A stretch of DNA of 64,000 bases, taken from contig NZ_JAUOEO010000001.1 of NCBI RefSeq assembly GCF_030540825.1, positions 2,143,001 to 2,207,000 on the forward strand, read 5' to 3'. Within the stretch, counting starts at the first letter, position 1. Every line of letters starts with the position of its first letter. Below are positions 16,128-26,425 of the stretch, in pieces. A model generated the notes under the pieces. It was not told the origin of the DNA and made no database searches. It was given only the letters and a program-made list of their open reading frames with translations. The stretch is from Flavivirga spongiicola. Lineage in GTDB: Bacteria > Bacteroidota > Bacteroidia > Flavobacteriales > Flavobacteriaceae. The translations under genes were made by a program, and so were the position numbers.

Positions 16128-18527
16128 TTATGCCTTTATTTGAAGGTTTGTAAATTCTTTAGAAATAACAAGTGTATTAGCTCCATTGAACTTGACATCT
16201 TTTAAATCAACATATTCGTTGTCAACTTTAATAGATGCTACCTTAAATGGCAATCCGAACAAATTAATTTTGAATGTGCTATAAGAGGTCATGTATTTCC
16301 CTCTTTTATGAATTCTAATGATTAATTTATCGTCTGTACCGGCTAAGTTAAACTTCTTTAAACTATAGCGTCCTTTGGTATAGTCGTAGCCATCGTTTGC
16401 ATCTTCATACAATTCAGAATCCTCTTTTCCGTTTTTGTAATAAACATCTAAGGTTAATTCTTCAATATCTTTTTCACCTACATATTGCTGTACAGGATAT
16501 TTAGGAATAATAGCGCCTGCTTTTACAAAGATTGGCATACTATCTAAGTCGGCTTCTACCCAGGCTTCTTTTCCACCTGAAACTAATTCTTTTGTCCAGA
16601 AGTTGTACCATTCACCTTTAGGAATATACATGCGTCGTCCTTGAGAATTAGGCTCATTTATTGGGCAAATTAAAAGCTGGTTTCCACAAATAAACTCATC
16701 CGTTCTGTAGTGTGTTTGCGAATCTTCTTGATCGAACAGTACCAGCGATTTTAACATGGGTACATTATCGTGAGCATATTGATAGAATGCCGTATATAGA
16801 TAGGGTAGTAATTCGTATCTAATTTCAATAAACTTACGGACTACGTTTGTAATTTCTTCATCGAAAGCCCAAGGTTCTTGGTCGCCATGATCGCCGGAAG
16901 AGTGTGTTCTACAAAAGGGGTGGAAAGCGCCCAACTGAATCCAACGTGCATATAATTCACCATTTGGTTGTTCGGCAAACCCACCGATATCAGACCCTGC
17001 AAAAGAGAACCCTGATAAGGCTAAACGCTGTGCCTGAATATTTGCAATTTGTAAATGCTCCCACGATGCGACGTTATCTCCCATCCAAGTTGAGGTATAA
17101 CGTTGTGTGCCTGAATAAGCTGAACGTGTTATTACAAAGGGGCGTTTAGGATAGTTAAAGCGTTTTAATCCGTGGTAAGTGGCACGTGCCATTTGCATAC
17201 CGTAAATATTATGTGCTTTTTGGTGGCTACAGGGGTTTCCGTCGTAATCGTGGCGTACGTCTGCAGGAAATGTTTTTCCTGGAACGTCCATAACTGCGGG
17301 CTCGTTCATATCATTCCAAACACCTTTTACGCCGATGTCTTCAACCAATTCTTTGAATAACCCAGCCCACCATTCTCTTACTTCTGGTCTGGTGAAATCC
17401 GGGAAATAACATTCTCCGGGCCAAACTTTACCTTTCATATAGGGGCCGTCTGCACGCTTACAGAAATAGTCTTTATCCAGCCCTTCTTTAAAGACACTAT
17501 ACGCGTTGTCAATTTTAATTCCCGGGTCAATAATCACGACAGTTTTAAAGCCATCGTCTGCTAATTCCTTAACCATTCTTTTTGGTTCTGGAAAATGGTC
17601 TTTGCTCCAGGTAAAACAGCGGAAACCTTCCATGTAATCAATATCTAAATAAATAGCATCACAAGGAATTTTTAGTTCTCTGAATTTATTGGTAATTTCT
17701 TTTACATTAGATTCGGGATAGTAACTCCATTTACACTGATGGTAGCCTAAAGCCCATAATGGTGGCAATTCTGGAGTTCCTGTTAAATCGGTATAACTTG
17801 TAACGACATCTTGCATTTTAGGACCGTAAATAAAATAGTAATTCATTTCACCACCTTGTGCCCAAAAACTTGTTACATTTCTTCTCTCCTGACAGAAATC
17901 AAAGAATGTTTTAAACGTATTATCAAAAAAGATTCCATAAGATTTTCCATGATGTAACCCTGTGTAAAACGGAATCGCTTTATAAATAGGGTCGGTATCT
18001 TTACCAAAAGCATAAGAATCTGTTGCCCAATTTTCAAAACGTCTTCCTTTTAAATTAATGTGTTGAGGTTTATCGCCTAAACCATAATAGCTCTCTCCAT
18101 TTTGAGCAGCTTTACTCATTTTAACAATGTCTCCACCTAATTCGTAGCTTTCTTCCCAATGGAAGCCTAATTCGTCTTCACAAATTAATGTATGGTCTTT
18201 AGCATCAAAAATGGATTTTCTTAAATCTGCTTTATGAATGTGACAAATTAATTTCGAGGTGGTTACTATATATTTTTTGTCGTCGTCCGTAATTTCTAAA
18301 TGATTATAACCTCTGCTTGCATCTTCATTAATAGCATAAGAAAAGTCATTATCAAATTTACCTACCGTTGTATATCTAAAACGAAGTAAGCTATCTCTTA
18401 AAACAGTAAGTTGAAGAATAATATTATTAGAAGTTGAAAAATGTAATACATCAACATCTTTTTTATAGTCTGTTATATCCGCAGGAAACAAGTTTCCTTT
18501 ATATTCTAATTCGGTATTTAAAATCAT
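16128..18527 (-). CDS. Glycoside hydrolase family 31 alpha-glucosidase
   Basis: At 799 residues it is a full-length GH31 enzyme. The nucleophile region is GVWNDMNEPAV (Asp at about 407) and the acid/base region WMGDNVASW (Asp near 483), followed by SGFSFAGSDIGGF. The N-terminal beta domain and C-terminal sandwich flank the barrel. No signal peptide is visible, so it acts in the cytoplasm, probably on maltooligosaccharides or glycogen breakdown products. It follows glgB in the same direction, separated by a 163-bp palindromic element. Confidence 0.93.
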   Translation of the reverse strand: MILNTELEYKGNLFPADITDYKKDVDVLHFSTSNNIILQLTVLRDSLLRFRYTTVGKFDNDFSYAINEDASRGYNHLEITDDDKKYIVTTSKLICHIHKADLRKSIFDAKDHTLICEDELGFHWEESYELGGDIVKMSKAAQNGESYYGLGDKPQHINLKGRRFENWATDSYAFGKDTDPIYKAIPFYTGLHHGKSYGIFFDNTFKTFFDFCQERRNVTSFWAQGGEMNYYFIYGPKMQDVVTSYTDLTGTPELPPLWALGYHQCKWSYYPESNVKEITNKFRELKIPCDAIYLDIDYMEGFRCFTWSKDHFPEPKRMVKELADDGFKTVVIIDPGIKIDNAYSVFKEGLDKDYFCKRADGPYMKGKVWPGECYFPDFTRPEVREWWAGLFKELVEDIGVKGVWNDMNEPAVMDVPGKTFPADVRHDYDGNPCSHQKAHNIYGMQMARATYHGLKRFNYPKRPFVITRSAYSGTQRYTSTWMGDNVASWEHLQIANIQAQRLALSGFSFAGSDIGGFAEQPNGELYARWIQLGAFHPFCRTHSSGDHGDQEPWAFDEEITNVVRKFIEIRYELLPYLYTAFYQYAHDNVPMLKSLVLFDQEDSQTHYRTDEFICGNQLLICPINEPNSQGRRMYIPKGEWYNFWTKELVSGGKEAWVEADLDSMPIFVKAGAIIPKYPVQQYVGEKDIEELTLDVYYKNGKEDSELYEDANDGYDYTKGRYSLKKFNLAGTDDKLIIRIHKRGKYMTSYSTFKINLFGLPFKVASIKVDNEYVDLKDVKFNGANTLVISKEFTNLQIKA

Positions 18528-18663
18528 AAAAGTAAGCGCAATTTATTAAATGCCGAAATTACTAAATTCAGCAAGTATTAGTGGTCAGTTTTTATTAAAA
18601 AAACATCGTGATTTTTTGATAAAACACAAAGAATCAAAGAGATAATTAAATAAACCTCAAATA

Positions 18664-18826
18664 ATACCAATTTAACTTTGAAATAGCACATAAAAATCGT
18701 TTATTTTTTGCTTACCCTACGTTAAAAAACAGAACCGTAGCTATAGCTATGCTTAGGTTTTTTGCCTTGTTTAAGCAAAAAATAATTCAATTTTACTCAT
18801 GCACAATTTCAAAGTTAAATTGGTAT
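18664..18826. repeat. MITE-like 163-bp palindromic element
   Basis: Perfect 21-bp terminal inverted repeats, beginning ATACCAATTTAACTTTGAAA at 18664-18684 and ending at 18806-18826, enclose further inverted segments: TTATTTTTTGCTTA against its complement, and a central AGAACC...GGTTTTTT around TAGCTATAGCTA. The whole element can fold into one long hairpin. It has no ORF and sits 6 bp after the glgB stop codon, in the 305-bp gap before the GH31 start; the rest of the gap (18528-18663) shows nothing else. Confidence 0.85.
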
Positions 18827-18832
18827 AAGCTA

Positions 18833-20740
18833 TTATTTAAATTGAAATACTAGGATGCCTAAAGGAGGTAATGTTATTTCTACTGAGAAATCTTTTCCAT
18901 TCCAGGGGTCTTTTTTTGCTGCAACCTCTCTTTTATTTATAATGCCACTTCCCCCAAATTCTTTAGCATCGCTATTGAAAATTTCTTTAATTTTTGTTTT
19001 TATAGGGATTCCTATTTTGTAATTTTCTCTAACCGTTGGGGTTAAATTACAAACTACCATAACATCGTTTTTGGAGTTGTAGCCTTTTCTTATATAAGAC
19101 ATGACACAGTTTTCGTGATCATCAAAACTAATCCATTCAAACCCTTCGCCGCTAAATCCTTTTTCATATAAAGCAGGTGTCGTTTTATAGAGTTTATTTA
19201 ATGCTTTATAATAGTTTTGAAGGTTTTTATGTGGTTCAAATTCTAATAGATTCCAATCTAAACTTTCTTGGAAATTCCACTCTTTATATTGACCAAACTC
19301 ACCACCCATAAACAATAATTTGGTCCCTGGATGCGTAAACATATAGCCATATAATAAACGAAGGTTTGCAAAACGTTGCCATTCATCGCCAGGCATTCTA
19401 CCCAAAATGGAGTTTTTGCCATAAACGACTTCGTCATGAGATAATGGTAGCATAAAATTTTCGGTGAATGCATATGCCAGACTAAATGTTATATCATTTT
19501 GATGGTGTTTTCTATAAATAGGATCTTTGGCAAAATACTCCAAAGTATCATGCATCCAACCCATCATCCATTTCATACCAAAACCCAATCCACCTGAAAA
19601 AACAGGTTTAGAAACCATGGGGAATGCTGTAGATTCTTCTGCGATGGTTTGAACATCTGGAAAAGACCTATAAACTTCTTTGTTCAGTTCTTTTAAAAAA
19701 CTGATAACAGCCAGATTTTCTCTGCCTCCATAAATATTTGGTTCCCATTCACCATCTTCTCGGGAGTAATCTAAAAAAAGCATAGATGCAACAGCATCAA
19801 CACGTAATCCGTCTGCGTGATATTGTTCCATCCAAAAAATGGCATTACTTATCAAGAAAGATCTAACTTCATTACGTTCGTAATTGAAAATCAAACTTTT
19901 CCAATCTTGATGATAGCCTTTCCTTTTATCTGGATGCTCATATAAATTTGAGCCATCAAAAAAACCAAGACCGTGTGCGTCTTCAGGGAAGTGAGATGGC
20001 ACCCAATCTAAAATAATACCAATATCGTTTTGATGTAGTTTATCAACTAAATATTTGAATTCTTCTGGATATCCAAAACGAGATGTTGGTGCAAAATATC
20101 CTGTTAATTGGTATCCCCAAGAAGGATCATAAGGATGTTCCATAATAGGCATGAGTTCTACATGTGTAAAATTCATGTCTTTTACATAGTTTACTAAATC
20201 ATTTGCTAGTTCAAAATAAGACAAAAATCGATCTTCTTCTAAATGTTTTTTCCAAGACCCTAAATGTACTTCATAAACAGAAAAAGGTGCGTCTATAGCA
20301 TTATGCTTTTTACGTTTTTTCATCCAATCGGCATCTTTCCATGTATAGTTATCGTCCCAGACTATCGATGCTGTTTTTGGCGGGTGTTCACATCGTCTTG
20401 CATAGGGGTCGGCTTTTTCGGTTTTTATGTTGTCGTTATAGCTTTCAATATGATATTTATATATGGAGCCTTTTCCTATTAAAGGAATAAAACCCTCCCA
20501 GATACCACTTGAATCCCAACGGACGTTTAATTGGTGTGCGCCTTCTGCCCAATGGTTGAAATCACCAATTACAGATACGGATTTGGCACTAGGAGCCCAG
20601 ACAGCAAAATAAGTCCCTTCAATACCATCAATAATGGTGATGTGAGATCCAAATTTTTCATAAAGGCGATAATGTTTGCCTGCTTTAAAAAGGTTGATGT
20701 CAAAATCTGTAAATAGGCTATAAGGTTTTACTGGCTTCAT
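18833..20740 (-). CDS. glgB: 1,4-alpha-glucan branching enzyme GlgB
   Basis: The 635-residue GH13 protein forms alpha-1,6 branches in glycogen. An N-terminal CBM48-like domain (SVIGDFNHWAEGAHQL) precedes the barrel. Catalytic motifs are DGLRVDAVAS (nucleophile Asp at about 313), IAEESTAFP (Glu) and PLSHDEVVYGK. It starts 1 bp after the glgC stop codon, so it is cotranscribed. The length is typical of the shorter GlgB forms without the extra N-terminal module. Confidence 0.96.
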   Translation of the reverse strand: MKPVKPYSLFTDFDINLFKAGKHYRLYEKFGSHITIIDGIEGTYFAVWAPSAKSVSVIGDFNHWAEGAHQLNVRWDSSGIWEGFIPLIGKGSIYKYHIESYNDNIKTEKADPYARRCEHPPKTASIVWDDNYTWKDADWMKKRKKHNAIDAPFSVYEVHLGSWKKHLEEDRFLSYFELANDLVNYVKDMNFTHVELMPIMEHPYDPSWGYQLTGYFAPTSRFGYPEEFKYLVDKLHQNDIGIILDWVPSHFPEDAHGLGFFDGSNLYEHPDKRKGYHQDWKSLIFNYERNEVRSFLISNAIFWMEQYHADGLRVDAVASMLFLDYSREDGEWEPNIYGGRENLAVISFLKELNKEVYRSFPDVQTIAEESTAFPMVSKPVFSGGLGFGMKWMMGWMHDTLEYFAKDPIYRKHHQNDITFSLAYAFTENFMLPLSHDEVVYGKNSILGRMPGDEWQRFANLRLLYGYMFTHPGTKLLFMGGEFGQYKEWNFQESLDWNLLEFEPHKNLQNYYKALNKLYKTTPALYEKGFSGEGFEWISFDDHENCVMSYIRKGYNSKNDVMVVCNLTPTVRENYKIGIPIKTKIKEIFNSDAKEFGGSGIINKREVAAKKDPWNGKDFSVEITLPPLGILVFQFK

Positions 20741-20741
20741 A

Positions 20742-22007
20742 TTATTTGATTACAAAACCATTAGGGATTATAGCACCTTTCTTGATAACGACAATACCAT
20801 CTTTAACAGCATAAGAATCTGTTTCAGTTGGTTCTAAATGCGGACCTCCATTTATTCTTACATCATCACCAATACAGCAATTTTTATCTAGAATTGCATT
20901 TTTTATAAAGCAACGTGCTCCAATGCCTATTGAATTTACATTAGGATTCGTAACGTCTTCTAGGGTTTGATAATGATCGCTACCCATCATATAGGTGTTT
21001 ATCACGGTTGATTCATCTCCTATCCTGGAGCGAATACCAATGACCGATTTTTCAATTTTGGCGGCACTAATGATGCAACCTTCTGCAACGACTGTTTTGT
21101 TAAGGGTCGTGCCAGATACTTTTGTTGTAGGAAGCATTCTGGCTCTGGTATAAATACGTTTGGATTTGTCGTATAAATCGAAATCTGGAATGTCTGCCGT
21201 TAGACCAATATTAGCCTCAAAGAATGAGTCTATATTTCCGATGTCTGTCCAATACCCTTCATATTGATAGCTTAGTGTTTTGTGTTTATCGATATTTTGG
21301 GGAATAATCTCTTTGCCAAAATCTATGGTGCTGGGGTCGTCCATTAATTTAATTAATAAATCCCTGTTAAAGATATAAATACCCATAGAAGCCAGATAAT
21401 TTCGCCCTTCTCCTTTCATTTCATCGCTCACTTCAGAGGTCCATTCTGGTAATAAACCAGCATCTGGTTTTTCAATAAATGAGGTTATTACATTTTTATC
21501 ATTAGCTTTTAGGATACCAAAAGACGTCGCGTCCTTCGCATTAACAGGAATGGTTGCAATAGAGATTTTGGCTTTACTTTTTACATGTTCAGCAATCATT
21601 AACTCATAATCCATTTGGTATAATTGGTCTCCGGAAAGGATTAATACATAATCAAAATCGTGCCTTGTAAAGTGGTGCATGCTTTGGCGGACAGCATCTG
21701 CGGTGCCTTGGAACCAGCCTTTATTTCTGGGCGTTTGTTCTGCCGCTAAAACATCAACAAAAGCTGAACTAAAAAAACTAAAATGATAGGTGTTTTTAAT
21801 ATGACGATTTAATGAAGCCGAATTAAATTGTGTTAGAACAAACATGCGTTTTATGTTTGAATTAATACAATTTGAAATAGGAATATCTACTAATCTATAT
21901 TTTCCCGCAATAGGAACTGCAGGTTTAGATCTTGCTTCTGTTAGTGGATATAATCTGGAACCTTGGCCGCCCCCTAATATAATGGCTAAAACTTTATCGT
22001 TAATCAT
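20742..22007 (-). CDS. glgC: Glucose-1-phosphate adenylyltransferase GlgC
   Basis: The 421-residue protein makes ADP-glucose from glucose-1-phosphate and ATP. The nucleotidyltransferase signature ILGGGQGSRLYPLTEARSKP is at residues 10-30, followed by GKYRLVDIPISNCINS and SGDQLYQMD. A beta-helix C-terminal domain follows. It overlaps glgA by 4 bp (ATGA) and abuts glgB, giving the order glgA-glgC-glgB. Confidence 0.96.
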   Translation of the reverse strand: MINDKVLAIILGGGQGSRLYPLTEARSKPAVPIAGKYRLVDIPISNCINSNIKRMFVLTQFNSASLNRHIKNTYHFSFFSSAFVDVLAAEQTPRNKGWFQGTADAVRQSMHHFTRHDFDYVLILSGDQLYQMDYELMIAEHVKSKAKISIATIPVNAKDATSFGILKANDKNVITSFIEKPDAGLLPEWTSEVSDEMKGEGRNYLASMGIYIFNRDLLIKLMDDPSTIDFGKEIIPQNIDKHKTLSYQYEGYWTDIGNIDSFFEANIGLTADIPDFDLYDKSKRIYTRARMLPTTKVSGTTLNKTVVAEGCIISAAKIEKSVIGIRSRIGDESTVINTYMMGSDHYQTLEDVTNPNVNSIGIGARCFIKNAILDKNCCIGDDVRINGGPHLEPTETDSYAVKDGIVVIKKGAIIPNGFVIK

Positions 22008-23422
22008 ATTTTTTCTAGTTTAATGGATTTATATAATTTAATGTATTCTTTTGCAGATGCATCCCAAGAGTGGTTAATTCCCATAATCTGTGCACTTAGT
22101 TTTTTATAGGTGTTTTTGTTTTTATAGAGAGAAACGCCTCTGTCAATAGCATTTGTTATATCTGAAACGGTAACGTCTGTATGGCAAATACCAAATCCGT
22201 TTTTTTCTGAAATATCTATAACGGTATCTTTAAGCCCCCCAATACTTCTTACAATGGGTATGGTGCCATATCTTAAGGCATACATTTGGTTAAGCCCGCA
22301 AGGCTCAACTCTTGATGGCATGAGTAAAAAATCGGCTCCTGCATAAATAATATGGGATAAGGCTTCGTCGTACCCTATAAAAGCATTATAGCTGCCTTTA
22401 TAGTTGTCTTTAAGCCCCTCAAGCTGCATTTCTGTCTCATCGTGGCCAGAGCCTAATAATAAGATGGTCGCTTCTCCTTTTTCAAGCGTGTCTTTAAATG
22501 TTTCAGGAAACAAGTCAGATCCTTTTTCTCCAACTAATCTGCCAATAAAAGCAAAAAGCGGTTTGTTAAAGTCTAAATTAAAACTATCGCATAAATGCTT
22601 TTTGTTTGCCTTTTTTCCAGAAATGACTGTTTTGACATTATAGTTAGCGATCAGGTAATTGTCGGTTTCCGGGTTCCATACATTCCAATCGATACCATTT
22701 AAGATACCGGAACATTTGGCGCTTTCATGATTTAAGAGATCTTCTAGTCCATTGGCATCTGTTTTTAATTCCTCCATATAGCTGGGAGATACTGTGGTAA
22801 CTCTCCAGGCACATTTTATGGACGCTGCTAATGGATTTACACTACCATCCCAATCCAAAAGTCCTGCGTTATCAAAATTAAAGGCAGGAATTAAATTTAC
22901 TTTTTTATGAGAAAACCACCCTTGGTATTGGGCGTTATGTATAGTTAAAATATTTGGTATTTTTCTAAAGGATTCATATTTAAAGCTTTCTTGCAGCATA
23001 AAAGGTGTCAATCCTGTATGATGATCATGACAGTGTATATAATCGGGATATGTATTCCAGGTTAGCATCCAATCTAAAGCAGCAATTTGAAACGCTAAAA
23101 AACGCTCTGTATCGTCATTGGAATACACATATTCTTTGAACAAAAGCTCCGGAACATGAACAAAAAATATGTCAAAATCTAAAAGGGTTTCTTTTAGGCT
23201 TAAAATTTTAAAAGGGTATGATATACCTCCTAAGTCTAATTGAGATTCATAAACCGTATTAAATGTATTTGCTTTGGTAAAGGTGTTATTATAAAAAGGC
23301 ATAATAACTTGGGATGAAAATGTGGCACTATTTTGATATTTAGGTAGTGCTCCAACAACATCTGCCAACCCTCCTACTTTAGCTACCGGGTAGCACTCCG
23401 CGCTTATGTGTACAACGTTCAT
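22004..23422 (-). CDS. glgA: Glycogen synthase GlgA
   Basis: This 472-residue GT5 enzyme extends alpha-1,4-glucan from ADP-glucose. The N-terminal KVGGLADVVGALPK (residues 15-28) is the ADP-glucose-binding KxGGL motif. The C-terminal PSRVEPCGLNQMYALRYGTIPIVRSIGGLKD region carries the GT-B donor-site Glu. First gene of the glycogen operon, with a possible -7 element 29 bp upstream. Confidence 0.96.
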   Translation of the reverse strand: MNVVHISAECYPVAKVGGLADVVGALPKYQNSATFSSQVIMPFYNNTFTKANTFNTVYESQLDLGGISYPFKILSLKETLLDFDIFFVHVPELLFKEYVYSNDDTERFLAFQIAALDWMLTWNTYPDYIHCHDHHTGLTPFMLQESFKYESFRKIPNILTIHNAQYQGWFSHKKVNLIPAFNFDNAGLLDWDGSVNPLAASIKCAWRVTTVSPSYMEELKTDANGLEDLLNHESAKCSGILNGIDWNVWNPETDNYLIANYNVKTVISGKKANKKHLCDSFNLDFNKPLFAFIGRLVGEKGSDLFPETFKDTLEKGEATILLLGSGHDETEMQLEGLKDNYKGSYNAFIGYDEALSHIIYAGADFLLMPSRVEPCGLNQMYALRYGTIPIVRSIGGLKDTVIDISEKNGFGICHTDVTVSDITNAIDRGVSLYKNKNTYKKLSAQIMGINHSWDASAKEYIKLYKSIKLEKI

Positions 23423-23450
23423 ATATAATTTTGCATATCTTATAAACTTA

Positions 23451-23458
23451 CAAAATTA
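23451..23458 (-). promoter_or_regulatory. Possible -7 element of the glycogen operon
   Basis: On the minus strand this reads TAATTTTG, an exact match to TAnnTTTG, and its 3' end lies 29 bp before the glgA start codon. I did not find a clear -33 TTTG at the right distance. Confidence 0.4.
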
Positions 23459-23631
23459 TTGTCTAATTTTTTTTATAGATTTCATTTTTAAGGAAAATAA
23501 GGCATATACAAGATTAATCGATATTATTAATAACAAAAATTGAAAAAAGGAGACAAATACTTTTAATTTTTCAATAATTAAAAATGAAATCTTAGAAAAT
23601 TAATTTTAGCTATTAAAGGAAAACGCATTAA

Positions 23632-23658
23632 TTGAATATAGGATAAATTCTATATTTG
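23632..23658 (+). promoter_or_regulatory. Predicted promoter of the TPR histidine kinase operon
   Basis: TTG (23632-23634), then 16 bp, then TATATTTG (23651-23658) matches the Bacteroidota -33/-7 pattern. The start codon of the kinase gene follows 28 bp later. Confidence 0.5.
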
Positions 23659-23686
23659 TTTTTGCTGTTATAAACAGTTACTAAAT

Positions 23687-25744
23687 ATGTTTAAAAATGC
23701 TTTTTTACTAACATGTCTGATTCTTTTTTGTTTAAACACAAGTGGGCAAAAGAAGAACTTTAAAAAGCAGCTTGATAGTATACAAGAGTTAAAGGTCTTA
23801 TCCAAAAACAGAAAATTAAAAATAGAAACTCGAATACAATATGCTGAAAAAGCAAGTGAGTTATCTTCCAGAACTGAGATAGATTCAATTATTTTGAATT
23901 CGAATTGGAACCTTGCAACGGTTTATATTGAACACGAAAAATATATAGAACAATCAATAATCTTAAATCATAAAAATTTAAGATTAGCTATGAAGCTTAA
24001 TGATTCAACGAACCTAGCATATATAAACTCTCACCTGGGGTATGCCTATCAAACTTTTGAGGCAATGAATGATAGCACTTTTTATTATTATAGCAATGCT
24101 TTAAGGATTTTTGAAAAATGTAAGTCTTTAAACAGGAATAGAGATAAATTATATCAGTCCGATATATATGGAAATATTGCTGATATACTAAGAAGTGAGC
24201 ATGATTATTTGGGTAGTCAATCTGCTATAATAAAAGCAGTGAATTTAATACTTTCTATTCCAGAAACAGTAGGCAGTCTTCAAAGTTTATCCTTGTTGTA
24301 TAACTCTTTAGGGTTAGATTTGGTAAAACTTAAAGAATATGATAAGGCTTTAAATTATTACGAAAAAGCTCTTAGTATTAATGATAAAATACTAATAGAT
24401 TATTTTGTAAATAAACTATCTATTGAAATTAATATAGCCGAACTTTATAGAAAAAGAGGAAATTATGGTGTCGCACTTAAAATATATAATAAATTACTCA
24501 AAAACCATGCTATAAAAGATAAAAGCCCTGTTTCTTATGGATCAATATTGAACAATTTAGCTTATACCATGTTTTTAGCAAAGGATAAGAATGCGTATAA
24601 AATAGATTCTTTGTTTACTAAGGCTCATAAAATTTTTGAAAATTTGGATTTACAATATGAAATATCTGCTGGAGGGAATGACATGGCAGAGTTCTATTAT
24701 GAAACTAACCAAAAGAATAAAGTGCTATATTATACTAAGCAGTCCTATAGAGCAGGAAAAAACATTAAAGAGTTTAAGGAAGTATTAAGGTCTTTAAAAA
24801 TGTTTTCAAAACTTAAAGAAGGTGATTCAGGAAAAGCCTATTTGTCTGAATATATAAGACTAAGTGATAGCTTAATTGCCAAGGAAAGAGTCAATAGAAA
24901 TAAATTTGCCAGAATACAATTCGAAACAGACCAGTATATCAAAGAAACCAAGCGATTAAGTACCCAAAATATTTTAATTTCTGCCATAGGGGGAATACTA
25001 TTATTAGTATTAGGTCTCTTGTATTTTATAAGGGTTCAACGTTCTAAAAACAAGGCGTTAGTTTTTGTAAGTGAGCAAGAAAAAGCCAATCAGGAAATAT
25101 ATAAATTGATGTTGCAACAACAAACCAAGGAAGAAGAAGGTCGTTTACAAGAGCGCAACAGAATAGCAGAAGATTTACATGATGGCGTGTTAAGTAGGTT
25201 GTTTGGCACAAGAATGGGGCTAGGATTTTTAGATATTAAAGGCGAAAAAGACACCTTAGAGAAGTATAAATTATTTATAGAAGAGATGCAAGGGATAGAA
25301 AAAGAAGTACGGGATGTATCTCATGCACTTAAAAAAGATCTAGAGACATCAAAAGCTAATTTTGAGTCTATTATAGAACAGTATTTGGAAAGCCAAAGTC
25401 TTATAGGGAGCTTTAAATATAAAATTAGAAAGGAAACCGAAGTAAATTTGGAGTTGTTAAGTGAAAGTATACGCGTAGAGATTTACCGCATTATTCAGGA
25501 AGCTATCCAAAATATAATAAAGCATTCGCAGGCCAAATGTGTTACTGTTTATTTTTCATTATTAGAAAATTCTGTTTTGGAGATCACTATAAAAGATGAT
25601 GGCATAGGGTTTGATGCCACAAGAAGTTATAAAGGCATCGGTTTAAAAAACATCACATCAAGAATATCAAAACTAGCCGGTGATTATAAAATAACTTCAA
25701 CCTCAGATAAAGGCACAGAAATCAATATAAATATACCAATATAA
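23687..25744 (+). CDS. TPR-containing sensor histidine kinase (NarL/DesK type)
   Basis: The 685-residue protein has a signal peptide (1-21, ending SGQ), a periplasmic array of TPR-like repeats (about 30-400; for example KLKEYDKALNYYEKALSI) and a single membrane span at about 427-447. A coiled coil then leads to a HisKA_3 dimerisation domain with the phospho-His in IAEDLHDG (His at about 497). The HATPase domain (about 590-685) has EIYRIIQEAIQNIIKHS, DDGIGFD and GIGLKNI boxes. The response regulator gene follows 15 bp downstream. The signal sensed is unknown. Confidence 0.92.
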   Translation: MFKNAFLLTCLILFCLNTSGQKKNFKKQLDSIQELKVLSKNRKLKIETRIQYAEKASELSSRTEIDSIILNSNWNLATVYIEHEKYIEQSIILNHKNLRLAMKLNDSTNLAYINSHLGYAYQTFEAMNDSTFYYYSNALRIFEKCKSLNRNRDKLYQSDIYGNIADILRSEHDYLGSQSAIIKAVNLILSIPETVGSLQSLSLLYNSLGLDLVKLKEYDKALNYYEKALSINDKILIDYFVNKLSIEINIAELYRKRGNYGVALKIYNKLLKNHAIKDKSPVSYGSILNNLAYTMFLAKDKNAYKIDSLFTKAHKIFENLDLQYEISAGGNDMAEFYYETNQKNKVLYYTKQSYRAGKNIKEFKEVLRSLKMFSKLKEGDSGKAYLSEYIRLSDSLIAKERVNRNKFARIQFETDQYIKETKRLSTQNILISAIGGILLLVLGLLYFIRVQRSKNKALVFVSEQEKANQEIYKLMLQQQTKEEEGRLQERNRIAEDLHDGVLSRLFGTRMGLGFLDIKGEKDTLEKYKLFIEEMQGIEKEVRDVSHALKKDLETSKANFESIIEQYLESQSLIGSFKYKIRKETEVNLELLSESIRVEIYRIIQEAIQNIIKHSQAKCVTVYFSLLENSVLEITIKDDGIGFDATRSYKGIGLKNITSRISKLAGDYKITSTSDKGTEININIPI

Positions 25745-25759
25745 AAGAAGTTTTAAAAC

Positions 25760-26425
25760 ATGAACATATTAATTGTAGAAGATCATCCATTAATTAGTGA
25801 TGCTTATGAGAATGCCTTGCTGCATGTAAGCTCCAACAATACAGGGATAAAATTTAATATAAATAAAGTTACAAATTGTGATGATGCTTATTTAATGATT
25901 AAAGGTGCCCAGAAAACAAAAGTTATTGATATTGTTTTTTTAGATATTAAATTACCACCATCTAAAAATGGAGAGATCATTTCGGGTGAAGATTTAGGTA
26001 TTAAAATAAGAACACTTCTACCAAAAACTAAAATAATTATAGCTACAACGTATAATGATAACTATAGGATTAGTAGTATTTTTAAAAGTATAAATCCTGA
26101 GGGTTTTTTAATAAAAAACGATTTAAACCCTAAAGAACTTGTTTTGGCTATCGAAAAAATAATAGATAACGATCCTTATTATAGTAAATCTGTAGTTCGA
26201 CTGATGCGAAAATTAACCTCTAATGATTTAATAATAGATGATATTGATAGAAAATTATTATACGAGTTATCACGTGGCACAAAAATGAGTGAGCTAACAC
26301 AAATAATCCCACTTTCTTTAGCTGCTTTAGAAAGAAGAAAACGCCTATTAAAAGAACTTTTTAATGTAGATAGTAAAAGTGACAGAGACTTACTTGAAGT
26401 CGCAGAGCAAAAAGGATTTATTTAA
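25760..26425 (+). CDS. Response regulator (REC plus divergent HTH)
   Basis: The 221-residue protein has a receiver domain with acidic residues E7/D8, phospho-acceptor Asp62 (VFLDIKLPP) and a Lys in FLIKNDL. The C-terminal 70 residues ([41 protein letters not shown]) resemble a LuxR-type helix-turn-helix, though divergent. It is cotranscribed with the TPR kinase. Its stop codon overlaps the convergent lepA stop codon by 3 bp. Confidence 0.88.
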   Translation: MNILIVEDHPLISDAYENALLHVSSNNTGIKFNINKVTNCDDAYLMIKGAQKTKVIDIVFLDIKLPPSKNGEIISGEDLGIKIRTLLPKTKIIIATTYNDNYRISSIFKSINPEGFLIKNDLNPKELVLAIEKIIDNDPYYSKSVVRLMRKLTSNDLIIDDIDRKLLYELSRGTKMSELTQIIPLSLAALERRKRLLKELFNVDSKSDRDLLEVAEQKGFI

